Origin: Victivallales bacterium
Lineage (GTDB): Bacteria; Verrucomicrobiota; Lentisphaeria; Oligosphaerales; Oligosphaeraceae
Assembly (NCBI GenBank): GCA_900769285.1
Contig: CAAGGB010000161.1
Coordinates: 1 to 21,250 of the forward strand
Length of the DNA: 21,250 nucleotides
Reading direction: 5' to 3'
A program made the position numbers and the translations under genes. A model generated the notes under the pieces. The model was not told where the DNA came from. It saw only the letters and a program-made list of their open reading frames with translations, and ran no database searches. Numbering within the stretch: the stretch's first letter is position 1; every line of letters starts with the position of its first letter. Below, piece by piece: positions 1 through 9,700 of the stretch.

Positions 1-62
1 GTGGCGTCGGCGGGGAGGCACGTGGCGGCCAGCGCGAGCAGCAGCAGGGCGAGGCGGGTCAT
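1..62 (-). CDS. Secreted protein, N-terminus only (runs off left edge)
   Basis: Only the first 20 codons lie in the window. They read as a classic signal peptide: Met-Thr-Arg, then a Leu/Ala-rich core, then a Leu-Pro-Ala-Asp-Ala stretch that could be a type I cleavage site. The Ala-Thr-Cys in the core is a poor lipobox, so a lipoprotein is possible but not favoured. The ATG (62-60) overlaps the TGA of the upstream gene (61-59) in an ATGA arrangement, which usually means translational coupling in one operon. Only a weak AAGG lies upstream, consistent with coupling. The mature part is not visible, so the function is unknown. Confidence 0.6.
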   Translation of the reverse strand, partial: MTRLALLLLALAATCLPADA

Positions 63-919
63 TTGGCGGGTGCCTTGTGCAGGGGTGCGAGGGTGTCGTC
101 GTCACGGAGCTCGAAGAATTCGAGGATGATTTGTGGCGGGTCGTTGGCGACGTCGGTCTTGCGCCAGTTGTGAAGCGTCCGGCAGCGGACGAGGCGGAGG
201 GGCTTTCCGTCCTCCTGGAGGTTCTTGGGGAGGAGGTCGATGCCGTTGCCGGCGCCGAATTGGAGGAGCTTGAGGACGTTGAGGTCACGGTCGAGGATGA
301 CGCCGCCGAAGGGGTTTCCGGCGGCGTAGAGGAAGCCGAGGAGGCGCTTGCCGTCGGTGGTGAGGTTCTGGTAGCCGTAGTGGGTGTTGTGGCCGTGGTC
401 GACGGTGATGGGCTGATGGGGGAGGGCGTCGGGGAGGGGGAGGGCGGCCTTGGCGAGGCCGTTGCCGCGGTGTGCCTTGGGCGGGTTGGGGCCGACGCCG
501 AAGTAGAGGGTGCCGTCGAGGACGGTGATGCCGTCGGTGCCCTTGGGGTAGGTGGTCTGGGAGAGGAGGTTGAGGTCGGCGTCGTAGGCCTGGATGAGTC
601 CGGTGTTGCCGTTGGCGTCGGGCTTGCGGAGGGCGATGGCGGCGTAGAGGGTTCCGTCATGGAAGGCGAGGTCGCCGGTGTGGTTGGGAGTCCTGACATG
701 CTTGAGGTGCTGTCCGCGCCAGTCGAGCTTGATGATGTAGGTGAGGCAGGAGAGGTAGATGGCGTCCGGCGCGGCGGCGATGCCCTGGATATGGCCGTTG
801 ACCATGTTGAGCTGTCCCTTGACGGAGCGGATGGGTGCGAAGTCGGGGGCGGGCTGGGCGGCGGCCAGGAGGGGGGCCAGGGCGGCGGCGAGCAGCAGGG
901 TGAGGAGGCGTGTTCTCAT
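59..919 (-). CDS. Small secreted beta-propeller-like protein
   Basis: 286 aa. The start at 919 is chosen because it gives a clean signal peptide (Met-Arg-Thr-Arg, hydrophobic Leu/Ala core, Ala-Ala-Ala-Gln around residue 20) and begins 8 nt after the stop of the preceding gene; the longer open frame only shadows that gene. The mature part is a series of short beta-strand repeats in which an Asp/Gly turn is followed by Leu-Tyr or Ile-Tyr (AIYLSC, TLYAAI, TLYFGV, LLGFLY), as in NHL, PQQ or SMP-30-type propellers. I cannot assign a family. There are no transmembrane segments after the signal peptide and no recognisable catalytic motif. It could be a binding or scaffolding protein in the periplasm. 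No Shine-Dalgarno is seen; the leader reads AAACCACC before ATG. Confidence 0.75.
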   Translation of the reverse strand: MRTRLLTLLLAAALAPLLAAAQPAPDFAPIRSVKGQLNMVNGHIQGIAAAPDAIYLSCLTYIIKLDWRGQHLKHVRTPNHTGDLAFHDGTLYAAIALRKPDANGNTGLIQAYDADLNLLSQTTYPKGTDGITVLDGTLYFGVGPNPPKAHRGNGLAKAALPLPDALPHQPITVDHGHNTHYGYQNLTTDGKRLLGFLYAAGNPFGGVILDRDLNVLKLLQFGAGNGIDLLPKNLQEDGKPLRLVRCRTLHNWRKTDVANDPPQIILEFFELRDDDTLAPLHKAPAK

Positions 920-927
920 GGTGGTTT

Positions 928-2319
<1,392 letters not shown>

Positions 2320-2339
2320 GGGATGGGAGAGTGGGAGGG
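2320..2339 (+). other. G-quadruplex-type G-tract at the FHA-MoxR start
   Basis: Four GGG runs separated by AT, AGAGT and A sit on the plus strand directly against the start codon of the leftward ATPase gene. This satisfies the G3+N1-7 pattern for an intramolecular G-quadruplex. It lies on the template strand, so the mRNA leader carries the C-rich complement. More GG doublets continue to about 2360. G-rich plus-strand sequence is common in this window, so this may be compositional. Confidence 0.4.
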
Positions 2340-2409
2340 TGGTTGGTGGTGGTTGTGGGACGGATGGGTGTGCCGTCTAAAGGTAATGCCGGGAATGGGG
2401 CTGCGCAAG

Positions 2410-3660
2410 TCAGGAGAGGCGGGATTGTGCGGTGTCTTCGAGGTCGCGCTCGAGCTGGCAGTCGCAGGGCTCGGCGGCGACGAGTGCGGGCTGGTATTCG
2501 GTCGCCTCGCGGCAGCCCATGGCGCGGTAGAACGCCTGGGTCTCCTGGGAGGACTGCGCGGAGATGTAGAGCTTGGCGGCGTCTCGGCGTGCGGCCTCCT
2601 CGCAGACGCGCCTGAAGAGCCTTGTGCCGAGGCCGAGTCCGCGCCAGGGCAGCGAGACATGGAGGTCGGTGAGCTGTAGATACTGGCCGCGGCTGCCGAT
2701 GGGGCTGGCGGCCAGGGCGGCGAAGCCGATGACGCGCCGCGCGTGGAGGGCGAGCAGCACGTTGCCGCCGTCGCGGAGCGTCCGGCGGAGGTCGGCGGCG
2801 TTGTCGCGGAGCTGCTGTGGCGTCCAGTCGTCGGTGAAGGCGATGGGGAGGAGGCGCCACTGGCCGTCGCGCCTGCGCCAGCAGTGGGTGACGGGCTGGC
2901 GGCGCTGGAAGTCGTCGAGGAGGTCGTCCGGGAGGTCGTCCGGCGTGGGCTGGACGATGGCGCCGGGCTGGCGGAGCCGGAGGAGTGCGCGGAGGTCGTC
3001 GGCGGGGAATTCAGGTGCGTGCTGTCGTGCCCAGGCGGCGCCCTCCTCCTTGGAGAGGAGCTGTCCGGTGCGCCGGAAGGCGGCTAGACGGCAGGCGTTG
3101 AGGAGGTCGTCGCCGGCCAGGGGCGGTTCCGGGACGTTGCGCTCGAGGCTGTCGCGGAGGTCTGCGGGCGCGATGGGGCCGAAGGTCTCCGCGATGGGGC
3201 GTCCGAGGAGGACGACGCCATGCTGGCGGATGAGCTCGAGGTAGGCGACGAGGTCGTGGTCGTTGCCGGTCATGCGCTGGACGAAGGCGTCGGGGTTCTC
3301 GCGGGCGGGCTGGGCGTGGGCGCGCGAGTAGTGGAGGGAGAAGGGGAGCGGATGGGTCGGACGGCGGCAGTCGTCGAGGAGGACGAGGCTGCACTCGAGG
3401 CCTCCGGCGGGGGCGTCCGGGGAGTCGTCGGCGTCGAGGAGGGCGTCGAGGAGGGCGCGCCGGACAGGCTGGCTGACGGGGGCGTCGGCGACGATGAGGA
3501 GGTCGAGGTCGGAGTGTTCGCGGCGGAAGGCGCCGAGGGCGAGGGAGCCGTGGAGATAGACGCCGGCGAGCTGGTGGCCGAGGGCGTCGGCGAGTCGTCG
3601 GGCGAGGTCGTCGAGGAGGCGTCGGGTGGCGTGGTCGAGTGGCGGGAGGTGGGGATACAT
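2410..3660 (-). CDS. ANT(3'')-like nucleotidyltransferase fused to a GNAT acetyltransferase
   Basis: 416 aa, soluble, two enzymes in one chain. Residues about 1-250 resemble AadA-type aminoglycoside nucleotidyltransferases: the Pol-beta-type signature HGS (37-39) with D51-x-D53 as metal ligands, followed by a DUF4111-like helical part (GRPIAETF, LLSKEEGAAWARQHAPEF at about 201-218) that in AadA completes the active site. Residues about 255-400 form a GNAT domain with the acetyl-CoA loop R-G-L-G-L-G (340-345) and the C-terminal FYRAMGC motif (377-383). Known AadA proteins are about 260 aa and lack the acetyltransferase. The likely activity is adenylylation and acetylation of a small molecule, perhaps an aminoglycoside-like or amino-sugar compound; the substrate is unknown. 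It starts 9 nt after the stop of the glycoside hydrolase gene with no Shine-Dalgarno, so it is probably co-translated. Family calls are from motifs; resistance is not shown. Confidence 0.88.
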   Translation of the reverse strand: MYPHLPPLDHATRRLLDDLARRLADALGHQLAGVYLHGSLALGAFRREHSDLDLLIVADAPVSQPVRRALLDALLDADDSPDAPAGGLECSLVLLDDCRRPTHPLPFSLHYSRAHAQPARENPDAFVQRMTGNDHDLVAYLELIRQHGVVLLGRPIAETFGPIAPADLRDSLERNVPEPPLAGDDLLNACRLAAFRRTGQLLSKEEGAAWARQHAPEFPADDLRALLRLRQPGAIVQPTPDDLPDDLLDDFQRRQPVTHCWRRRDGQWRLLPIAFTDDWTPQQLRDNAADLRRTLRDGGNVLLALHARRVIGFAALAASPIGSRGQYLQLTDLHVSLPWRGLGLGTRLFRRVCEEAARRDAAKLYISAQSSQETQAFYRAMGCREATEYQPALVAAEPCDCQLERDLEDTAQSRLS

Positions 3661-3669
3661 GGGATGCGG

Positions 3670-6600
3670 TCAGCGGACGGTGATGCGCTTGATTTCGAAG
3701 GCGTGCGGCTGGTCGTAGTCGTCGCCGTAGAGGAATTTGCCGAAGCAGACGGAGATGCTGCGGATGGCGGCGGGGTCGAGGTGGTCGTCCGTCCGTCGTG
3801 GCTTGAAGGCGCTGTTCCAGTGTGAGAAGAGATAGAGGTCGCGGAGTGGGATGGCGATGTCCTGCCATTCGGTGGTGATGGGGAGTTTCTGGGTTCCCCA
3901 GGGGGTCCCGTCCTTTTCGGTGAAGACGATTTCGATGGCGGTGGTCTGCGGGTGTAGGGCGCGCACGGTGAGGACGATGGCGGTGGCGTTCCGGTAGGCG
4001 TCCAGGTGCTGGCGGTAGGCCTGTGTGGTCTGGAGCCAGAAGGTGGCGTGGTCCTTCTCGGCCTTGAAGGTGGGGGCGCTGAAGCGGAGGACGCGCTCGT
4101 CGGGGGCGCTGCCGACGCAGAACGCGGCGGTGGCGGTCTTGTTGCCCTTGGGCGGCTGGCGGAGGTCGCTGACGCTGAAGACGGCGGGCAGCCGGCCCGC
4201 CGGGAGCAGCGAGATGCTGGGGATGTCGGGCAGTTGGACGAGGGTGGCCTGATGGAGCGTGAACGAGTGCGGCTGGGCGGCGAGCTGCGGATAGAGCCAG
4301 GCGCCGGTGATGAGGGTGAGGCGGGCGAGGCTCCGGACATCGAGCTGCGTGGCGCGCGTGCCCCAGAGCGGCTTGAGGGTGGCGAAGGGGACGAGGAGCC
4401 GCTGGCGGCTGGCGGAGAGGGGGATGGCCGTGCCGAACGCGCTGCCGTCGGCGGCTTGGAGCCCGACCTCCACGCTGGGGGTCGTGGCGTCGCCGGCGAG
4501 GTCGAGGAGAATGGCGTTGGGGCGCGCGTCCGCGGGCAGCGACGCGTCGAGGGCGATGCGGACGCCGGAGGCGTTCCGCGGGCAGTCAGGTGTGCCGTAG
4601 CCGTGGGCGGCGGTGTGGCGGATGGCGTGCTCCGCGGGGAGGAAGTCAGTCCGGCAGCCGTGGGCGGCGGCGCCGTCCGTGGTGAACGCGGTCTGGTCGC
4701 TGGGACGGACGGCGGGCCACTCGGCGGTGCGGCGGACGAGGTGCTCGAGCGGCTGGCCGCCGGGGAAGACCCGCGTTTGGCCGTCATGCATCAGGGTGAC
4801 GTAGAGGCTGAGGCGCGTGCCGTGGCGGAGGCCCGCCGTGGGTATCTGCGCCTCGAAGCGGTCGAACGAGCGGCGCCGGAGCGGGACGCGGAACGCGGTG
4901 GAGCCGTCGAGGTAGTCGCCGCAGAGCTGGGGAGGCTCGGCGGCCGCCGGGACGAAGCCCCGTGCGGTGACGGTGAGGGCGCCGAACGCGGCGCTGTGCT
5001 CCATGGGCGCGCTGAGGGTGAGGAAGGGCGAGAGGTCCGTGGTGGTGGGTGGCAGGCGGAAGTCGCGGTTGGGGAGCGGCGCCGTCGGCGTGACGCCCTG
5101 TCGGGTGACGCGGTACTGTCCGGGGCGGAGGCTGACGGGCTGTCCGGGGCGGATGGCGCGGGCGGGCTCGTCCTGGTCGAGGCGGGTGAGCGTGGCGGCG
5201 TCACCGAGGTCGGGCAGGTGGAGGGTGAGGGTGGCGGGGAGGTCGTAGAGGCGGACTTTCTCGGTCTGGCCGCCGCTGAAGGGGTCGCGCAGCTGGGCCG
5301 TGCTGGGGTAGAGCTCGAGGAGCCAGTCGCCCGGCGCGAGGCGGTCGAGGAAGTGTGCGCCGTTGCCGTCGCAGGCGACGAGCGGGGAGCTGCCGACGCC
5401 CCAGACGCGCTCCAGCGCGGCGGGGCTGGGTGCGGGCGTGTCGGTGCTGTTGCTGTGCAGGTACTCGGTCTCGGTGATGCGCTCGGCGAGGTCGAGCTCA
5501 TGGGAGAGGCGGACGCCGAAGAACGTGCGGTTGGTCTCGACGGGGAAGTCGGTGCCGAGCGGGATGTCGGCGAACGCCTTGGCGGCGATGGCGAACGCGA
5601 TGGCCTTGCCAGGTGTGTAGGCGAGGTTGAGGTAGTGTGTCTGCCAGTTGCCGTTGGTGGCGGCGAGGCGGAGCACCTCGTACTGGAACTGGTTGGCAAT
5701 CTGGACGCCGACGGAGCGGAAGGTCCTGGCCATGGCCGGGTACATGGTCGTCTTGAGGATGTCGGCGCAGTCGAACTCGTAGATCATCCTGGCCTTGCCG
5801 CGCAGCGCGGGATGGCGGAGGGCGGGGAAGTCGTTGACGCTGCCGAGGTAGTCGTCGGTGAGCTCATGGCCGTTGACGAGCCCGGAGGGGTACCAGGAGT
5901 GGGTGACGCCGTCGATGCGGGCGTTGCCGCAGGCGACCTGCCGGTTCTGCCAGGCGGAGAAGAAGATGGGCTTGGTGGTGCCGGAGGCGCGCAGGCCATC
6001 GGCGAGGGCGTTGATGTATGAGGTGACCTGGCTGTCGGTCATGTCCTTGGGGTAGAGCGGCTCGTTGATGAGCTCGAAGACGGGAATGGCCGGGTCCTCG
6101 GCGTAGGTCTTGCCCGTGTGGCGGTTCCGGTGCTGGCCAAACTGGGTGAGGAACCGCGCCTGGCGACGCCAGGCCTCCGGCTGCGACACCATCTCACGGA
6201 TGGACGTGTGGTGCGCCGCGAACGGAAACGGCAGGCTGTTGGGCGTGCCCCACCAGGCTATCGGCGTCAGCACCACATAGATGTCACGCTTGGCGCATTC
6301 GGCAATCAGGAAGTCCAGCAGCTCCACATGCTCGTTGTCGATGAAGTTGCCGTCGCGGTCCGAGAACTCGCGCTCGAACGTGTGCAGCCGCAGGCAGCGG
6401 ATGCCCAGACGCTGGAAGTGCGACAGGTCCTCAAGGATGGCCTGACGGTGATCCAGTCCTCGCTCGCGCAGCCGCTGGTAGTCCTTGTAGAACGGCACGT
6501 AGTAGTTCACGCCGAACAGAGACACCTCCGACTGGTCGTCCGTCCAGCGTAGAATGCCGTCACGCACCTGCATCGTGCGCGTGGCCTGACGGGACTGGAG

Positions 6601-6678
6601 CTCGGGACGGAACACGGACGGCGCCGCCACGCACAGCGTGGACGCCAGGCTCAGCAGAAGAAGGGGCAGATGTCTCAT
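3670..6678 (-). CDS. Secreted clan GH-A glycoside hydrolase (GH5-like) with C-terminal beta-domains
   Basis: 1002 aa. A signal peptide (residues 1-19, ending Cys-Val-Ala-Ala) precedes a TIM barrel at about 35-390. FGVNYYVPF (55-63) and CLRLHTF (95-101) are typical of the first barrel strands of cellulase-type enzymes. The acid/base Glu is E206 in FELINEPLY; E301 in MIYEFD is the best candidate for the nucleophile. The remaining 600 residues are beta-sandwich-like modules. The last (about 830-1002), with strands such as TAIVLTVRAL and a closing AFEIKRITVR, looks like a CBM11/galactose-binding-type fold and may bind carbohydrate. The enzyme is exported and probably cuts or trims a polysaccharide; the linkage cannot be told from sequence. 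It lies 54 nt after the beta-helix gene in the same operon, with a pentanucleotide repeat in its leader and no Shine-Dalgarno. Confidence 0.88.
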   Translation of the reverse strand: MRHLPLLLLSLASTLCVAAPSVFRPELQSRQATRTMQVRDGILRWTDDQSEVSLFGVNYYVPFYKDYQRLRERGLDHRQAILEDLSHFQRLGIRCLRLHTFEREFSDRDGNFIDNEHVELLDFLIAECAKRDIYVVLTPIAWWGTPNSLPFPFAAHHTSIREMVSQPEAWRRQARFLTQFGQHRNRHTGKTYAEDPAIPVFELINEPLYPKDMTDSQVTSYINALADGLRASGTTKPIFFSAWQNRQVACGNARIDGVTHSWYPSGLVNGHELTDDYLGSVNDFPALRHPALRGKARMIYEFDCADILKTTMYPAMARTFRSVGVQIANQFQYEVLRLAATNGNWQTHYLNLAYTPGKAIAFAIAAKAFADIPLGTDFPVETNRTFFGVRLSHELDLAERITETEYLHSNSTDTPAPSPAALERVWGVGSSPLVACDGNGAHFLDRLAPGDWLLELYPSTAQLRDPFSGGQTEKVRLYDLPATLTLHLPDLGDAATLTRLDQDEPARAIRPGQPVSLRPGQYRVTRQGVTPTAPLPNRDFRLPPTTTDLSPFLTLSAPMEHSAAFGALTVTARGFVPAAAEPPQLCGDYLDGSTAFRVPLRRRSFDRFEAQIPTAGLRHGTRLSLYVTLMHDGQTRVFPGGQPLEHLVRRTAEWPAVRPSDQTAFTTDGAAAHGCRTDFLPAEHAIRHTAAHGYGTPDCPRNASGVRIALDASLPADARPNAILLDLAGDATTPSVEVGLQAADGSAFGTAIPLSASRQRLLVPFATLKPLWGTRATQLDVRSLARLTLITGAWLYPQLAAQPHSFTLHQATLVQLPDIPSISLLPAGRLPAVFSVSDLRQPPKGNKTATAAFCVGSAPDERVLRFSAPTFKAEKDHATFWLQTTQAYRQHLDAYRNATAIVLTVRALHPQTTAIEIVFTEKDGTPWGTQKLPITTEWQDIAIPLRDLYLFSHWNSAFKPRRTDDHLDPAAIRSISVCFGKFLYGDDYDQPHAFEIKRITVR

Positions 6679-6690
6679 GGTGGTGGTTGG

Positions 6691-6725
6691 GAGTCGATTG
6701 AGTCGAGTTGAGTTGAGTCGAGTTG
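6691..6725. repeat. Pentanucleotide repeat GAGTY in the leader of the glycoside hydrolase gene
   Basis: On the plus strand GAGTC and GAGTT units run almost without break: GAGTC, GATT, then five contiguous units GAGTC-GAGTT-GAGTT-GAGTC-GAGTT (6700-6724). The repeat fills most of the 54-nt gap between the beta-helix gene stop and the ATG at 6678, starting 13 nt upstream of that ATG. It lies where a ribosome would bind. Such simple repeats can change length by slippage, but no evidence of variation is available here. Confidence 0.7.
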
Positions 6726-6732
6726 CGGTGCG

Positions 6733-9700
6733 TTACGGCCTGTCGAGCCCGTGGTAGTGCGGGGTGATGGCGCGGTTTTGGGCGGGGTCGGGGACGGAGG
6801 CGCGGGCGGGGTCGGGGTAGAGTCCGATCTCGTCGAAGGGGATGGGGCGGAAGTCGGTGTCGCGGACGAGTGCGTCCCAGGCATGCGGGGCGAAGGCGCG
6901 GAGGTAGCCGTCGTGGGAGTCACGGGTGTCGAAGGCGTCGGAGGTGGCGGTGTCGAGGACGACATGGGTGGGGCGTCGCCGGAGGACGAAGGTGGGGCAG
7001 CGGACGAGGAGGCTGCGGGCGACGTAGTTGACGCCGTTGTGGTTCTTGAGGAGTCTGGCGGCGCGGGGGTAGCGGGTGCTGTAGGGCGGCTGGTCGAGGC
7101 GGACGGCGGCGGTGAATTTTGCCTGGTTGTTCTGGAGGTACTTCTGCCAGGTGGCGTCGCTCCAGGTGGAGAAGGAGAGTGCGGCCTGGCAGTCGATGAA
7201 GAGGTTGTTGTCGGCGATGTTGTCGTTGCCGCCGTGGATTTGGATGGCGCCGAAGTTGCCGTCGGCGGCGCGGAGGAAGATGTTTGAGTACATGAGGACG
7301 CCGCAGATGGCGTCGTCGAGGCGGATGCCGGCCTGACCGGCGATGTTTCTGCCGGAGCCGATGTGGTGCCAGAAGTTGTAGCGGATGACGTTTCCCCGGT
7401 AGGAGGGGTTGGACCACATGTCGAGGCCGGACTGGTCGTCGGACTCGTAGACGACGGAGTGGATTTCGTTGTATTCGACGAGGTGGTCGTTGCCCTCGAG
7501 CCGGATGGCGTGGTGTGGGGCGTCGTGGAGGAGGTTGTGGGCGATGCGGTTGCCGACGCCGTCGAGGAGGATGGCGGGGGTATAGCTTCTGACGATGCGT
7601 GAGAAGTTGCGGATGTGGTTGTTCTCGATGTTGATGTGTCCGGGCGCGAGGGTCCTGCGGTCGCCGCCGCGGATGCGGATGCCGCCCATGCCGAGGGTGT
7701 GGAGGTCGTTGCCGAGGAGCTGTGTGTGTGCGGCGTCGCCGATGACGATGGCGTTGCCGGCGATGCGTTCGATGGTGTTGCCGGAGAGCTGGAGGTGGTC
7801 GGCGCGTCCGATGGCGATGGCGTCCGCCTGGGTCAGGGTGAAGGTGAGGCCGTGGATGACGGTGTGCCGGAGGGCGTCGGCGGCGAGGAGGGGCGTCGTG
7901 AGGACGGAGAGCTCGAGGGTGGCGTCGTCGTCAGGGCGGACGGGGCTGAGGTAGAGCCGGGCGTTCTGGCGGTCGAGGAACCATTCGCCGGGCTGGTCGA
8001 GCTCCTCGAGGAGGTTGAAGCAGAAGAAAGGCATGTTGGCGGCGAGGCCGTAGTGGCCGACGCGCTCGAGGGTGATGCGCCGGGTGTCGGGGCTGATGGC
8101 GCGGACCTTGTGGGTGTCGACGGCCCAGAGGTGTCGCCAGTAGCCGGTGAGCCAGGCGTCGGGGGCGGCGGCCCAGCGGAGGATGCGGTCGTCCTGGCAG
8201 TCGAAGGAGCGCGAGGGGACGTCGGGCTTCGCGCCGGTGCGGATGAAGCCGGCGTTGGGGTAGCGCGCGGGTGTGAGCGGCTCGCCGTTGCGGAAGAGCT
8301 CGGCGCGCGGCGGTGTGTCGGTGGCGGCGCGGCAGCGTTCGGGGAGGTCGCAGGAGAGGAGGGCGATGCCGGGGTCGGGGAGCCGTCGGCGGATGTCGGG
8401 GCTGGTCTCGGGGCGGAGGCCGGTGACGCGCAGGCCGCCGCTGAGGACGGGCCGCTCGCCGGGCGCGGCCATGAGGATGAGTGGCGCGCCCTCCTGGCCG
8501 GAGTCCGCCGGGTCGAGGCGGAGCGTCTCGTCAAGCTGGTAGGTGCCGCCGTGGAGGACGATGGCGGCGGGCCCGGGCGCGGCGGACGCCAGGCGGCGCT
8601 GGCGCAGCAGGCGGAGCGCCTGGTGCGGGGTGCGGACGGGATGTTCGGGCGAGCCGTCGGCGCGGTCGTCGCCGGCGGGCGATGCGTGGACGGCGAGCGC
8701 GGGGATGGCGGGCGGCGTGATGGCGGTGCGGTGGGACTGCGGGTCGCGTGGCGGGAGGCCGGCGACGCGGCGGCGCGTCTCGGCGATCATGTCGGCGGCC
8801 TCCTGGCGGTGGTGGGCGAGGAGGGAGGCGTCGTCGGCGAGCCGCGCGAGGGCGTCGAGGGCGTCGTCGTCGCGACGCTCGAGGAGGAGCGTCTGGGCGG
8901 CGCCGAGGAGGGCGACGCCGCGGGCGAGTGCGGGCGCGTGAGCCGTGTCCTCGGCGCGTCGGGCGAGGTCGGCGGCCTGGGCGTAGGTCTCGCGGGCCTG
9001 GCGGAAATGGCCGTGTCGGCGGAGGGCGTGGGCGTAGTCGAGCTGCGCGTCGAGGAGCGTGGCGTCGTCGGTGTCGGGGAGGGCGGCCAGCTCGCGGAAC
9101 GCCGCCTGGGCGGCGGCGGGCTGCCCGTCGCGGAGCCGTGCGAGGATGGTGTGCCGGAGGATGGCCAGGCGCGTGCGGCTCGGGAGGCCCTCACGGGCGA
9201 GGAGGCGCCGGAGCAGGTCGTCGGGGTAGTCGCCGCCGGGGTGGGTCTCCAGGCGTCGCAGCACCGCGGCCGACAGCATCTCGCGCAGGAATTCGGGCAG
9301 CTCGGGCTGTCCGTCGAGGTCGAGGGGGAGGGGGTGGCGCGTGGGAAGGAGGTCGGCGGCCAGCAGCCGCAGCCAGGCGCGGGTGACGGGGCCGAGCGGA
9401 CGCGCCAGCAGGCGCTCGAGCGCGGGCGCCGGGTCGCCGCCGGGGGTCGCGGCCGCCGTCAGGAGGTCGTTCAGGTCGGTCTGGCTGTCCGCGTCGGGCG
9501 GCTGCTCCTGCAGCATCTGCGCGACGATTTCGGCGGGCGCGAGGGCGCGGCTGTGGAGGGCGACCTCGTCGACGTCCATGATGGCGGAGCCGATGCCGTG
9601 GCCGGCGTAGCCGACGACGAGCTGCGCGTCGGCGTCGGGCGTGGTGTAGACGCCGTCGTAGGGCGTCTGGCGGAGGAGCTGTCCGTTGAGGTAGAGGCGC

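Noticed and set aside
4006..6021. A 671-codon plus-strand frame opposite the glycoside hydrolase
   Set aside because: Gly/Glu/Ala/Val-rich shadow; the minus strand encodes the barrel with NEP and YEF catalytic motifs.
6691..6725. Possible CRISPR-like array
   Set aside because: The units are 5 bp with no spacers; it is a simple sequence repeat. No other repeat-spacer pattern was seen in the window.
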